Counted from the stretch's first letter, positions 11,536 through 22,874 are shown. The stretch is DNA of 64,000 nucleotides from Lepus europaeus (GCF_033115175.1 NC_084833.1:53158716-53222715), one strand, 5' to 3'. Program-made: numbers and translations. The notes: a model not told the origin generated them from the letters alone.

Positions 11536-12360
11536 TGGCACCTGCGGAGGGCAGTGTGCAGCAGGCACAAGAACTCTGAGATTCTCAAGTACACCCGGTC
11601 CAGAAGCGCTCAGAGGAAGCTCTAAACTGAGGTCCAGCAGGGTCACTGATGACGCCAGAGTTCCTGTCCGTGAGGCCCAACGTGGCAGCCGCTGGCCTCG
11701 TGTGGCCTCCGAGTGCGTGAGAGGCGGCTGGTGTGACAAAGGGACTGGATTTTCACTTTCACTTCATCTCACACAGTTTACGTTCAAATAGTCACGTGCA
11801 GCCAGCGGCTTCCATGTTAGAGCTTCCCGGCCACGCGCGCTTGTGTCAAGCCAGCACAGGAACTAGCACATGAACTGGCTGCTGGCTGCCCAGGCAGCAG
11901 ACTCAAGGGGTCCCACCCTCCTGGTCCACCCAGCCTCGCTGAGGGTGAGAGAATCAACTTCTCCATAAACTCACAACCCATTCCAGGCACACCTGGCTCT
12001 TACCGGTGGCCTCGCTTCCTGCTGGCTTCTGGTCTCTGAGACTGGAACTCCAAAGGCTCCACAGTCATGAGAAATCTCAGCACAGGGAGAGCGCCCAGGA
12101 CCTCGTCAGCCCCTGCAGGGGGTTCTTCCCCTGTTCCCCACGGTTTGTGCCTGCTCCTGGGCAGGGACTGGGGTCCAAGCCACTCTGGGCAGTAGTGATG
12201 AACGGAGTCTGCCCAGCCTTCGGCTTTGAGGAGCCTGCTGACCTGATGGACTATTGTTGGAGAGCAGGACCCTGGCCACCACAACAGAACTCAGCCAGGA
12301 CCACTCTGGTCCTGGGGGAGGGCAGCCCAGGCCACCAGGGCTGCTGTTGGCAGACCTTGG

Positions 12361-12374
12361 GCGCCCCCTGCTGG
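12361..12374 (-). promoter_or_regulatory. Candidate CTCF-binding core motif (14/14 match)
   Basis: On the - strand it reads CCAGCAGGGGGCGC, a full match to CCASYAGRKGGCRS. It faces the + strand motif at 10795, giving a convergent pair 1.55 kb apart. Confidence 0.6.
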
Positions 12375-12410
12375 ACCCTCACAGAGGGTGAGTACAGCAG
12401 CTGGGGAACC

Positions 12411-12437
12411 GTGTGTGTGTGTGTGTGTGTGTGTGTG
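12411..12437. repeat. (GT)n microsatellite
   Basis: An uninterrupted run of about 13 GT units. Confidence 0.95.
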
Positions 12438-13411
12438 GTGGGGTTGGGCTAGGCAGCTCAGGCACTGGGTGAGTTTGCAATGGGAACCTTCCACAGTCCA
12501 GGAGCCTCGGCACCCGCACCCCCAATCCATTCACTCCTCACTCAGCAGCTGCGCCAGAGCCTGCATCACAGGGGGAAATCAGCCACAGTGGCTTGGTGGT
12601 GGCCGTCCCAGAGGAGGTGGGACCAAGGGGAGGCGTAGCTGGCCACGGCGGCAGAGAAGCAGCTGGGGAAGATCCCGCAGGCAAGCAGGTGGGCCGTCCC
12701 CTTCAACTAAAGTGGCCAGGGTGGGGGGACAGGAACTGGAGGGTGCGTACAGGGAGGGGCTCTCCCTGTCCACAGCCCCCAATCCACAAGCAGACCCCCA
12801 GGAGCAGGCCTGCAGGGGCTCCCGAGTCCCAGGACAGATCCAAGATGAGTTAGCAGACACAGCCCCCAGCATGGAGCCGATGGGCATGGACCACATGGTC
12901 TGGAGAGAGCCAGGATGGGCGACAGGGGACTTGCTCTGTGACCTGGCGACGTTCCTTCCCTCCCCGAGCCCCCATTCCCCCATCGGTCAGCTGATGGTAG
13001 ACTGAGAATCTTCGGCAACTCCAGCGTTACCAGTCCGGGGTGTGGGGACATTTGTGACCCAGGCAGCGTCCCTGTGCCAGGAAGTGTGTGTGGGTGTGGG
13101 TGAGGGGCCGTAGAGCTGGGCTCCGGTGCCAGTCAAGAGCAGCCTCCGTGGGAGAGCTGGGTGGTGCCGTGTCCTTGTGGGGAGGGGCAGGGGGAGGAAC
13201 TGCTGGGCCCACAGACTAACAAGGCGGGGGCCGCGGGTCACGCTGCAGCCCCTCCCACTCCTGTGCCCCACTTAGGGAGACACAAGGAAACTCTGCTTAA
13301 GCACACTGAGGTCGGGACAGTGATGGTCATGTGCCAAGAAACAGTCTTCACTTTCTCCCCCACCACTTCTCACACTTAAAAATGTAAAAACCGTCCTTAG
13401 AGGTAGCGTTT

Positions 13412-13672
13412 GGCATTGGGGCACCAGCGTCCCTTTTCAGGGTGCCACTCTGAGTCCTGGCTGCTCTGCTTGTGATCCCACTTCCTGCCAAAGCACCGGG
13501 GAGGCAGCAGGTGATAGGTCAAGAACTTGAGCCTTGCCACTCACAGGGAGACCTGGGTGGGGTTCTGGGCTCCTGACCCAGCCCTGGCCCAGCCCTGGCT
13601 GTTATGGGCATTTGAGGCATCTCTCTCCCTCTCTCTCTCTGCCTGTCAAATAAATGAATACATTTTTTTAAA
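13412..13672 (+). mobile_element. C SINE, old and diverged
   Basis: The body 'gagtcctggctgctctgcttgtgatcccacttcctgcc' and the tail 'tgtcaaataaatgaatacattttttt' are clear. The head is degraded. Confidence 0.8.
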
Positions 13673-14400
13673 TTAAAACATAAAAGCCATGCTTAGCCGT
13701 CAGACGGTACAGATCCTGGTGGCGAGAAGGTTTGGCCTGGGAGCCCCAGTTCTCCTTCCCTGTGCCAGCGGAACTCACGTGAGCACACCTGGTCCCTACC
13801 CCCAACCTCTCCTAGTCAATTCGCTTTTCAAACCTCATGCAGTAGAAATGCCACCTCCTCTGGGAAGCCTTTTCCTACCTTGCCAGTGTCTCCGCTTTGC
13901 ACCCTTACTGCTCGCTGTCCTGGCAGCCGCCACCTGTCCGGCACACGGTGAGTCCAAAGTGCAACGTGCTGTGAGTGGAGAACACACAGAGAACGTCAGA
14001 CAGTGCGGAAACGGGAAAAGAACACAGAGGCCTCACTGCTGAATTTCACCTTAATTCTGTATTAAAACAGCCAGACACTGGATGCAGCGGGTTAAGTAAA
14101 ACCTAGTGCTCACTCAATTTCATCTGCTTCTGTTTGCTTCTGGAAAACTTAAGACAAAATACGTGGCTCCCACCTGTGGCTTGCATCACTTTTGGCCACC
14201 TCTGTCCCAGCCTGTGGGTGCCCAGCACAGCGAGGCTGAGCTGGCTTCATTGCTGTCACCCCCATGTGGAGTCCACAAAGGAGGAGAGGGAGACGACAGA
14301 CATGGCGGGGAAGGGGTGGGTGGGGGCAGGAAGACCCTGGGCCCTGTGCCAAGTCTCCTCACTCTCAACCCTGTGCTGTGGGCAAGAGGCGGGGAGCAGG

Positions 14401-14810
14401 GGCTCCCTCGGGCCCCCAGGCGCGACCGCGTCTCCAGACCCCTTCCCAACCCCAGAATCAAAGTCCCAGGCCCAGGAGTGCGACCCTGTAGGAAGCTGTC
14501 GCCGGGTCCGGGCCAGCCAACCTCTGCTGGGAAAGCGAGCGTGCGGGTCACTAGGTGGCGCTGTTCCCGCGCCCAGCACCCGCATCCCTCAAAAAACGTT
14601 CCTGCCTTTGGGAGAAGAGGCTTGCCCTGGGCGGGCTGCTGAGGTTCCTCTTCAGCTTTCAGCTGCCAGTTTGTCCGGACTGCGGAATTCCGACCGTGCA
14701 CGTCCAACTCCAGCGCTCAAGCTCGCTTGGACTCACTGCCAGCGCCCGGGAGCTCCGCACGCACGGCGCCTGGGTCCTCGCCAGGACACACTGCGCCGCA
14801 CTCCGGGCTT
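14401..14810. promoter_or_regulatory. Orphan CpG island, about 35 CpG in 405 bp
   Basis: I counted about 35 CpG from 14401 to 14805, close to the number expected from its G+C content, in a region otherwise poor in CpG. It could be the promoter of an unannotated transcript or an enhancer island. It contains a CTCF-like motif (14548). A 251-residue open frame (14134-14889, +) crosses it; no domain is recognised and I do not call it a gene. Confidence 0.6.
14548..14561 (+). promoter_or_regulatory. Candidate CTCF-binding core motif (13/14 match)
   Basis: TCACTAGGTGGCGC differs from CCASYAGRKGGCRS only at the first position. It lies inside the orphan CpG island. Confidence 0.5.
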
Positions 14811-14979
14811 CCTTCTTGTTCCAGCCGCAGGGTTTTTGTTCGAAGACAAAATAGGCAACAACTGTGTAAAACTGGAGAATTTTTTCTAACGCGATGGCAG
14901 CTCTGGTTGCAGATGGGGAAGTAGAACAATCTCTTCCCCGTGAAGAGCTTTCTGGAGCCCTGTTTGGAAATTACCAGCC

Positions 14980-15175
14980 TAGGGTCCGGTGTTCTACCCA
15001 GCAGTCAGGACACCTGCCGTATCGGCCACATCCCCCATCAGGGCCCGAGCTGGAGGCCCAGCTCGGCTCCTGAGTCCAGCTTCTCCTGAATGCACAGCCA
15101 GGGAGGCAGCAGGTGATGGCCCAGCTCTGTCTGTCCCTGGCTCTGTACCTCTTAAGTAAATGAATACTATTTTTC
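14980..15175 (+). mobile_element. C SINE fragment, degraded
   Basis: It retains 'gagtccagcttctcctgaatgcacagccagggaggcagcaggtgatggccca' and a tail 'cttaagtaaatgaatac'. Internal parts are missing. Confidence 0.6.
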
Positions 15176-15191
15176 ACTTTTTCGTTAAGAT

Positions 15192-15475
15192 AAGGCAGGT
15201 GCTTGGGCTAGAGGTTGAGACGCCAGGGGTGCCACATCCCAGGCCGGGGGAGGGGCAGGTTACAAGTCCCGGCTCCACTCCACTCCCAATCCCAGCTTCC
15301 GGGGAAACAACAGGTGGCAGCACTGGGTCCCTGCCACCCACGTGGGCACCTGGATGGAGTTCTGAGCTCCTGACTTCAGCCTGGCCCCAGCTGTTGTGGG
15401 CATCTGGGGAGTGAACCAGCAAATGGCAAATCTCTCAGTCTTTCACTTTCTGTGTCTCGAAAATAAACAAAGAAA
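15192..15475 (+). mobile_element. C SINE, old and diverged
   Basis: It shows 'tacaagtcccggctccactcc', 'gtccctgccacccacgtggg' and 'gcatctggggagtgaaccagcaaatgg', with a tail 'tcgaaaataaac'. It lies directly after another degraded copy in the same orientation. Confidence 0.8.
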
Positions 15476-15745
15476 GAAAACTGCCCATCTAGTCCTACCG
15501 GATTATTTCAAGGGAGACTCTAGTGAGAAGTGAGACCCAGCCAGGAGAAATGACCGCCACGCCACGTACTGTTTGAATGTTTGCATTTTAGATCAAAGCC
15601 CCAAAAAGCATGTGTGCCCACTGAGAAATAAAAATAATTTTAGTTTCCCTGACATACGAAGGTACTTTTAAATGCTTTTGGAAAATCAAATTAAAAGATA
15701 CATTTATTTCAGTGCCAAGAACTTTGACATCCATGTATATGATGA

Positions 15746-15842
15746 TACTTCAAAAAGTTCATGGAAAATCCTTATTATCAAATAACTATGCATAGATTTC
15801 AAAAACATTTCTTAAAGACGTGTGTATTTATTTGAAAGGCAC

Positions 15843-15884
<42 letters not shown>

Positions 15885-16155
15885 AGGGAGAGAGAGAGAG
15901 ATCCATCTTTAATCCAGTGGCTCACTGTCCAAATGGCCACAACAGCCAGAACTGATAGCTTCATGCAGGTCTCCCACACCCTGGGGCAAGCCAAGCACTG
16001 CCAAGTACTGGGCCATCCTCTGCTGCTTTCCCAGGCACATTAGCAGGGAGCTGGATCGAAAGCAGAGCAGCAAGGTCTTGAACCAGTGCTCCAATGTGTT
16101 TTACACCAAAATAAACTTCCCCTTTAATTCCATTTCCCGCAAGCTTTCTGAAGTT
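15746..16155. mobile_element. Mariner-like palindromic MITE, split by a C SINE
   Basis: The left terminal repeat 'cttcaaaaagttcatggaaaa' (15748-15768) pairs with the right end 'tttaattccatttcccgcaagctttctgaag' (about 16123-16153). The interior has 'catagatttcaaaaac' and 'ttacaccaaaataaacttcc'. A related copy is at 52038-52552. A mariner (TcMar) origin is inferred from the palindromic layout. Confidence 0.6.
15812..16097 (-). mobile_element. C SINE inserted in a MITE
   Basis: It reads on the - strand, with a (GA)n tract at 15848-15880. The tRNA-like head end appears truncated after 'gaaccagtgctccaatgtg'. MITE sequence continues on both sides. Confidence 0.85.
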
Positions 16156-16690
16156 TCTATCAGACCGTGGTGACCCTGGTCGAGCGAGTCCAGAGGGCGC
16201 TTCTCCCAGCATTGCTGGCTTTGAGCCCCAGGGCTCCGATCGTCCTGGGGGACCCCACTGCCCACCCGTGAGTCTTGGGGGGGCATAGACCACCCACGTC
16301 TCAGCCTGGTCTTTGTCAGCAATGGCTCCTGCAGCCGGCGAGGGCCCCCTGACTACACAGGCACCCCATGACAAGGCGGAGCAGGCTCACCAACCCACAG
16401 TATCACAGGAGCCCCACGCTCATGACCCCACTGAGCCGCGCTACCTCCTGAAGACCCCACAGGAATCTGAGGAGTAAGTTCCCAGCACAAGGATGTGTAG
16501 GAGACATATTCAAACCACAGTACTCCCCTGAGCTGAAGACAAAGCAAGGCACAGAGCACTGGACCCACCTTGGAGCACAGGATGAGTGCATGTCGACACA
16601 CCAAGTGAAACAGAAGCCTGGCCCCAGGCCCAACATGGGGAGGGGGGTTCGCCTTTATTTTAGCCTCCGCAGCGAGCACTCAAAAAAAGA
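16156..16690. other. Intergenic, no gene recognised
   Basis: Unique-looking sequence. A weak CTCF-like motif (11/14) lies at about 16186 on the + strand. Confidence 0.5.
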
Positions 16691-16697
16691 CAGAGGC

Positions 16698-17036
16698 TGG
16701 GGCTGGTATTGTGGCATAGCGGGTTAAGCCTCTACCTGCAGTACTGGCATTCCATAGGGGTGCTGGTTTGAGTCCTGGCTGCTCCACTTCTGATCCAGCT
16801 CCCTGCTAATGGCCTGGGAAAGCAGCAGAAGATGGTCCAAGTCCTTGGACCCCTGCACCCATGTAGGAGACCTGGAGGAAGCTCCTGGCTCCTGGCTTTG
16901 GCCTGGCCCAGCACTGGCTGTTGCAGCCATTTGGGGAGTGAACCAGTGGATGGAAGACCTCTCTCTCTCTCCTTCACTCTTTCTGTATCTCTGCCTTTCA
17001 AATCAAATAAATACATCTTTTTTTTAAAAAATAAGA
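16698..17036 (+). mobile_element. C SINE, full length, well preserved
   Basis: The head 'ggggctggtattgtggcatagcgggttaagcc', the body and the tail 'caaatcaaataaatacatctttttttta' are all present. Confidence 0.95.
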
Positions 17037-17039
17037 GAA

Positions 17040-17890
17040 GTGATTGACCGATTGATGGATCAATCGATAGATAGGAGGCCATTAGGTGCCGCTACTCTAG
17101 TGATGAATCAGGAAAATGAGTCAGAGGACAGAGAGGCCCCTCCGGCCTCCAGGGCCTTTGTCTGTCTGGAACAGACACCACAGGCCCCCGGCACTCACGA
17201 CTGAACTGGTACACGTGGGAGCAGAGCAGTGGCGGCAGAGTGAGAAGCTCCAGCTGTGGTCGCCCCCCACGGACGCTAAGCTGAGCAGCTCCCTGTGTGC
17301 CAGGCCACGTTCCCGAGAGCTAAGGAAGCCAGCAGAGGGACCACAGCGCCTGGTGTTAGCCCAGCAGCAAGAAAAGATGTTTCCAGGGAGTCAGGGAGGG
17401 AAGAGCAGCCTTGCCACCCCTCCCCCCAGCTCCAGGCCCTGCTGCCCCATGCAGCCCCACCCCCTGTGAGGGAGGGGGACAGCAGTCAGTCCAGATCTGA
17501 GACTCGAAACCCAGCCCCAGGGCTGCCACGGTGCCACCCAGTGCCAGCAGGGCTTACGGTTCCTGCCTGCAGGTCGGTACCTGCACACTAAACCTGTGGA
17601 GCCTCCTCAGCCAGGTGGCCACAAAACCACCTCCATCACACACACACCACCCCCATATTCCCCCCACCCCCACCCCTTCCCAGCCTCCGGCAGACAGCAG
17701 GCAAGACTCCAGCTGCTGGGGAGTAGGGTGGGAAAGTCAGTGCAGGACTTTGCTTCAGAGCTCAGGGCTGGGCCTGCGGCAGGGAGACCCTGCACTGGAT
17801 GAAGCCTGAAGTCCTCTAACCACAGCCGGGCCTGCATGCCAGGCGGAGCCTCCATTCTGAACAACCAGGATTTAGGACAAATCTGGGGTA
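17040..17890. other. Intergenic, no gene or repeat recognised
   Basis: GC-rich sequence with a CA/CCCCA-rich patch at 17635-17690. Open frames to 117 residues have no family signature. Confidence 0.5.
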
Positions 17891-17893
17891 GGC

Positions 17894-17973
17894 GCGCCCT
17901 CTAGCGTCGAAACAGTGATAACACGCCAACGGCCGGCTTATGGCACATCTTGACTTAGGACGCCATCTACTGG
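17894..17973 (-). promoter_or_regulatory. Pair of CTCF-like motifs on the - strand
   Basis: 17960-17973 reads CCAGTAGATGGCGT on the - strand (13/14 to CCASYAGRKGGCRS). 17894-17907 is a weaker match (12/14). Both point left and lie 52 bp apart, outside recognised repeats. Confidence 0.45.
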
Positions 17974-18306
17974 TGACGTAGCCCAAGTGCCCACAGGCTC
18001 AATGAAAAGAAGCAAGCCAGGTAATAAAGAGTGGGGGAAAATTTCCAATCCTTGGAAGCAGAGATGATGTTGTATGCTAACAAGCATCACGAACTCTCAG
18101 GAAATCATGACATCAACTAACAAACAAAATAAGGTGTCAAAAGCCAGTCAGACAAAAACTGATGTATGTAAATTTTTGGATATAGAAATTTAAAATAAAA
18201 CTGTTTTAAAGAAACTTGGGGAGATTTGGGAAAACACAGAAAAATAACTCATTACTCTAACAGACAAGCTTAGCATAGAGATGGAAGTAATTTTTGAAAA
18301 AATCAA

Positions 18307-18554
18307 GCAGAAGGAGCTGTGGTTAATCCTCTGCCTGCAGTGCCAGCATCCCATATGGGTGCCAGTTCGAGTCCGGGCTGCTCCACTTCCAATCCAGCTC
18401 TCTGCTATGGCCTGGGAAAGCAGTAGAAGATGGCCCAAGTCCTTGAGCCCCTGTACCTATATGGGAGACCCAGAAGAAGCTCCTGGCTCCTGGCTTCAGA
18501 TTGGCTCAGCTCTGGTTGTTGCAACCATCTGGGGAGTGAATCAGAAGATGGAAG

Positions 18555-18599
<45 letters not shown>

Positions 18600-18690
18600 T
18601 CTCTCTTCCTCTCTCCCTCTCTCCCTTGAACCTTCTTTATCTGTGTAACTCTGACTTTCAAATAAATAAAAAAATCTTTAAAAAAAAGAA
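18307..18690 (+). mobile_element. C SINE with expanded (CT)n
   Basis: The 5' head is slightly short (starts 'gagctgtggttaatcctctgcctgc'). The B box 'gttcgagtccg', the body, a (CT)n tract at 18557-18600 and the tail 'caaataaataaaaaaatc' are clear. Confidence 0.92.
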
Positions 18691-19857
18691 ATAAACTGTG
18701 CAGGACATTTGAGACAGCACTGAAATAGCAAATGCCCAAGTTTGTGTAGGTCAAGAGGGGCTGGAGAAGGCCGAGAGGGTGGAGGGTGCACGTGAAGATA
18801 TAACAACAGAACAACTCCTAAGCCTAGAGAAACGCACAACTGTGCAGACACAGGGAGGGAAGCGGTTGATAGCCCGACTCTGCAGTCACACCTGCCCCGT
18901 GACATGGGATACTAAGCTCTCCAAGACGACAGGTGAAGAGTGGATTCTCAGCTGAAGTGAACATAAGCAAACAGTACACAAGGGCGCCCCCAACTGGCCT
19001 GGCCGGAGACTTCTCGGCAGAAACCTTACAGACTGCGGGAGATCTTCTCAGAACGGGAGAGAACATGTGGCTAACCAAGAAAGAATACCATTTAGATGTG
19101 AAGGAGAAAGATGCTCCCAAAGGAAAGCGGAGAATCTATCCCCACAGGCTCGCCCTGTAAGACATGCTAGAGCGAGTTCTTCAAATTCGGGCAAATCGAC
19201 ACTAATGAGTAAACAGGAATTACCAAAAGGCAGAAAGCTCACTGAATGGAGAGCCTGGAAACAAACCCACACACCCACAGCCAACCGATCTTTGACCAAG
19301 AGCTGAGGCAATCGGACAGCCACGTGCAGGGTGAACACAGAGCCTCATCTTTCACCTTATACAAATGTCAGCTCAGCGTGGACGAAAGACCTACATGGAA
19401 GACGTGAAACTGAAATTCCTACAAGTTAACGTAGGGAAGCAATTCAGGCAGGACATTGTGATGTGCAAGGATTTCATAGAGCAGATCCCAAGGCTCAGGA
19501 AACAGCAAAAACAGACACATGGGGATGTATCAAACTGAAAACCTTCTATACTGCATGAGAAACACTCACCCGATCAAAGAGACAACCTCCAGAACCCAGG
19601 TCACAATGAAAATATTTTCAAGCCATACATCTGACAAAGAGTTAAGAAGAATGGATAATGAACAAAAACATCCCGTTAAAAAATGGACAAAAGGTATCTG
19701 AACAGATGTTTTTCTAAAGAAGATATACAGTGTCCAATAGGTACTGGAAAAAAAGCTCAACATCGCTAATAATTAACCATCAGGGAAAAGCAAATCAAAA
19801 TCACAATGCAATATCTTCTCACTCTAGTTACAGTGTTATCACAGAGACAAAAGATTG

Positions 19858-20520
19858 GGGCATTGTAGCGCAGCAAGTTAAGCTACCACTTGGGATGCCT
19901 ACATCCCATATCAGAGTGCCAGTGTGAGTCCTGGCTACTCTGCTTCTGATCCAACTTCCTGCTAATGCACCTGGTAGGCAGCAGGTAATGAGTCAAGAAC
20001 TTGAGCCTCTGCCACCCACATGGGAGACCCTGATGCAGTTCTGAGCTGCTGGTTTCAGCTGTGGCAGGCAGTTGGAGAGAGCAAGTGGATAGAATCTCTC
20101 TCTCTCTCTCTCCCCCTTCTCCATCCCTCCCTGGCTTCTTTTTTTTTTTTTTTTTTTTTTTTTTGACAGGCAGATTTAGACAGTGAGAGAGAGAGAGACA
20201 GAGAGAAAGGTCTTCCTTCCGTTGGTTCACTCCCCAGATGGCCACTACAGCCGGCGCACCGCGCTGATCCGAAGCCAGGAGCTAGGTGCTTCCTCCTGGT
20301 CTCCCATGTGGGCACAGGGCCCAAGGACTTGGGCCATCCTCCACTGCCTTCCCGGGCCACAGCAGAGAGCTGGACTGGAAGAGGAGCAACCGGGACAGAA
20401 TCCAGCGCCCCAACTGGGACTAGAACCCTGGGTACCGGTGCCACAGGCGGAGGATTAGCCTAGTGAACTGCGGTGCCAGCCCCTCCCTGGCTTTCAAGTG
20501 GATGAAAAGAAATCAGAAAA
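19858..20520 (+). mobile_element. C SINE split by a second SINE
   Basis: The first part runs 19858-20137 (head 'ggggcattgtagcgcagcaagttaagc'). The 3' tip continues at about 20494 ('caagtggatgaaaagaaat'). The break is filled by the SINE at 20138-20480. Confidence 0.85.
20138..20480 (-). mobile_element. Younger C SINE nested in another C SINE
   Basis: It reads on the - strand and carries the young-subfamily head ('gcggaggattagcctagtgaac'). A perfect 13-bp duplication CCCTCCCTGGCTT lies at 20125-20137 and 20481-20493. It has a (T)n tail of about 26. Confidence 0.95.
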
Positions 20521-20534
20521 CAAATAAACATTTT

Positions 20535-20860
20535 AAAGAGATTAATTTATTTATTTGAGAGGTAGAGTTACAGACAGAGAAAAGGAGAGACAGAGAGAGA
20601 GATCTTCGATCCGCTCATTCACTCCTCAAATGGTATCAACGGTGGGAGCTGGCCAATCGGAAGCCAGGAGTCAGGAGTTTCTTCCAGGTCTCCCACACGG
20701 GTGCAGGGGCCCAAGCATTTGGGCCATCTTCCACTGCTTTCCCAGGCGATAGCAGAGAGCTGAATTGGAAGTGGAGCAGCAGGGTCTCGAACCAGCAATC
20801 ATATGGGATGCCGGCACTGCCAGCGGTGGCTTTACCCACTATGCCACAGCGCCAGCCCCA
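20535..20860 (-). mobile_element. C SINE with 13-bp target-site duplication
   Basis: It is full length on the - strand. The duplication AAATAAACATTTT lies at 20522-20534 and 20862-20874. Confidence 0.95.
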
Positions 20861-21299
20861 TAAATAAACATTTTGTAATGACAACAGATAACAAGAACTG
20901 GCGAGGACGTGAAGGAAAGGGGCCACTTGCATTCTAACTGCTGTGAGGGTGTGAATGTGGAGAACAGCACGGAGCTTCCTCAGAAACTGAGAAACAGAAC
21001 TACTGCGGGACCCCAACAAAACCGATCTGTCAAAGAGGTGTCCGGCAATTCCTATATTTATTGCAATATGATTCAAAATAGCCAAGAAAGGGAAACAAAG
21101 TAGCCATCGAGAGATGGACAGATAAAGGAAACATAATATGTGTACAGAATGGAATACTATTCTGCCGGAGCTGAATTGAACATGACATAATACATGTATG
21201 TACAGACATTGCCCGTTATGCCTAAAATACATACCATTTTTGTGTATCAGTTAATATTTTTTAAATAAAAAATACTCCCCATGTTTTAAAAGTAAAAAT

Positions 21300-22335
21300 C
21301 CAGGTCACAATGAATGCGATCTCTTCTAACGGCTGGGGAACAAATGCCCAAGCCTTGATGAGAGAAAGGAAATAAATGTGACACAGACAAATGGATGTAC
21401 TTGGTTCCCGAGACAAGCAGTGAAAATCCCATACAGACGAACAGTTTCCCAAACCCACGTGGACAGCAGCTCTTGGCAGGTGCCTGGAGAGGAGAGTGAG
21501 TTCTGGGGCACCAAGACTTGGTCTCTTTCCTGCCTTTCTGAACAGCGACCCTCGAGAGAGGGGCAGGCTTCAAACAGTGCTGGGTCCGGCAGTGTTTCTG
21601 CTGTCCAAATCTTTCACTTAGCTCAATTTTCTTCCACCTTCAAAGGATTGCTGTGCATTAGGTCTTGAGGGGCATGTGACAGTCAAGTCAGACAGCACTT
21701 AAATAGCAGACTGTTGGGGACTGACATTGAGACCCTGGCAGAGTTGCTGTACCATCTTCACCGTGTACGCTGGGCGTGAAGGGAAGCCATGGTGAGCAAT
21801 TTGCAGCTGCAACAATTTATTAAACCCCAGAGTGCCCAAGGCCAAGTGCTGGGTGAGTGGGGAGACAGGTGAGTGAGACAAGCCAGAGGAGTTCGACAGA
21901 GATGGGAGACAAGGTAAGCACCTAAGCAGTTACAATTGACAAAATAAATACAAAATTACCCAGAATGATTCGAGGTTTGGTAGCATCGCAGGGACTTGTT
22001 CCTGTCTTTTACTTATGGTTACACAAGCAAGCATGTTCTCTTTACACAAACAGGGCGCCTCCCCTCCTGCAAAATAGGAGTCGTGTTGTGTGATCTGTCT
22101 GCCATCTCTCCACGTGAACACGTGGTGGGCAGCTTCATTCATTCTGATGACTTTCCACGGTCGTCCGGGTGCCTGCCACGTTCCAGACACAGCGCTGGGT
22201 GGGGTGTCGTAGGGATTGAGACCTGGTTCCTGCTCTCAAGGACCCTGTGGACGTACCAGGGTCCAGGAAATCGTCTCCCTGCTGCTGGGCACGTCGCCGT
22301 ATCACTTGTTCTTTGCTGGGCATGAGAATGAGAGG
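21300..22335. other. Intergenic, no gene recognised
   Basis: Mixed composition. No exon or repeat is recognised with confidence. Confidence 0.5.
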
Positions 22336-22337
22336 AG

Positions 22338-22520
22338 AGATTTATCGAGCACTTGCCGTGGGCCAGGAACTCTGAAAAGCGTTTTATGTAGATTGCTTCA
22401 TTTGATCTTTCCTGCAGCTCATGGCTGAAGGTTTATTACAGATGAAGAACTGGAGGACGAAGGCTCAGTAATTTAAAGCGGCAGAGCCAAGATTCAACCT
22501 CGAACCTGACGTCCGAGCCC
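22338..22520 (-). mobile_element. MIR element
   Basis: Read on the + strand, 'tttatcgagcacttgccgtgggccaggaactctgaaaagcg...acagatgaagaactggagg...cagagccaagattcaacc' is the reverse complement of MIR in the right order. Confidence 0.85.
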
Positions 22521-22874
22521 AGATTTGTCCCCAAGGAACGTGGTTGCATACTTCTTTATGTTTAGCTGAATGTTCCAGAAGAATAGTCTCGGGAGAGGAA
22601 TACGTGTGCCAAAGGGTGTACTTTTGTTTCAGTATTTAAGAGGAGAAAGCAAAGCTCTTGGTACACTGCTGAGATGCCAGTGCTGTGGATGACAGAAGCT
22701 GTGCCATCCAGTGTGGCGGCCACCTGCTCCGTGTGCCTCTTGAGCACGTGAAACGTGGCGAGTCCCAGCCGAGACATGCTCCAAGTGCAAACAAAGCACA
22801 CGGGACAGTGAGGACTTAGCCTGGAGGGAAAGCTGTGAAAGCCTGGACTCTCGCCACAGAAACCTGTTGCAGAA

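Larger units (their letters stand above)
11540..13405. other. Intergenic, no gene recognised
   Basis: GC-rich unique-looking sequence. It holds a CTCF-like motif (12361) and a (GT)n tract (12411). Open frames to 205 residues are composition-driven. Confidence 0.5.
18840..21290 (+). mobile_element. Old L1 (ORF2 end and 3' part), interrupted by three C SINEs
   Basis: Fragments translate to typical L1 ORF2 C-terminal sequence with many breaks: HPVKKWTKG near 19670, then a stretch equivalent to 'STSLIINHQGKANQNHNA' near 19750. After the SINE nest it resumes with 'aagaactggcgaggacgtgaagg' (20892) and 'gaatggaatactattctgcc' (21150). The upstream part, 18840-19260, also resembles L1. SINEs occupy about 19858-20860. 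Confidence 0.75.

Noticed and set aside
19519-19701. Short open frame with KHPVKKWTKG
   Set aside because: This is decayed L1 ORF2, not a host gene.
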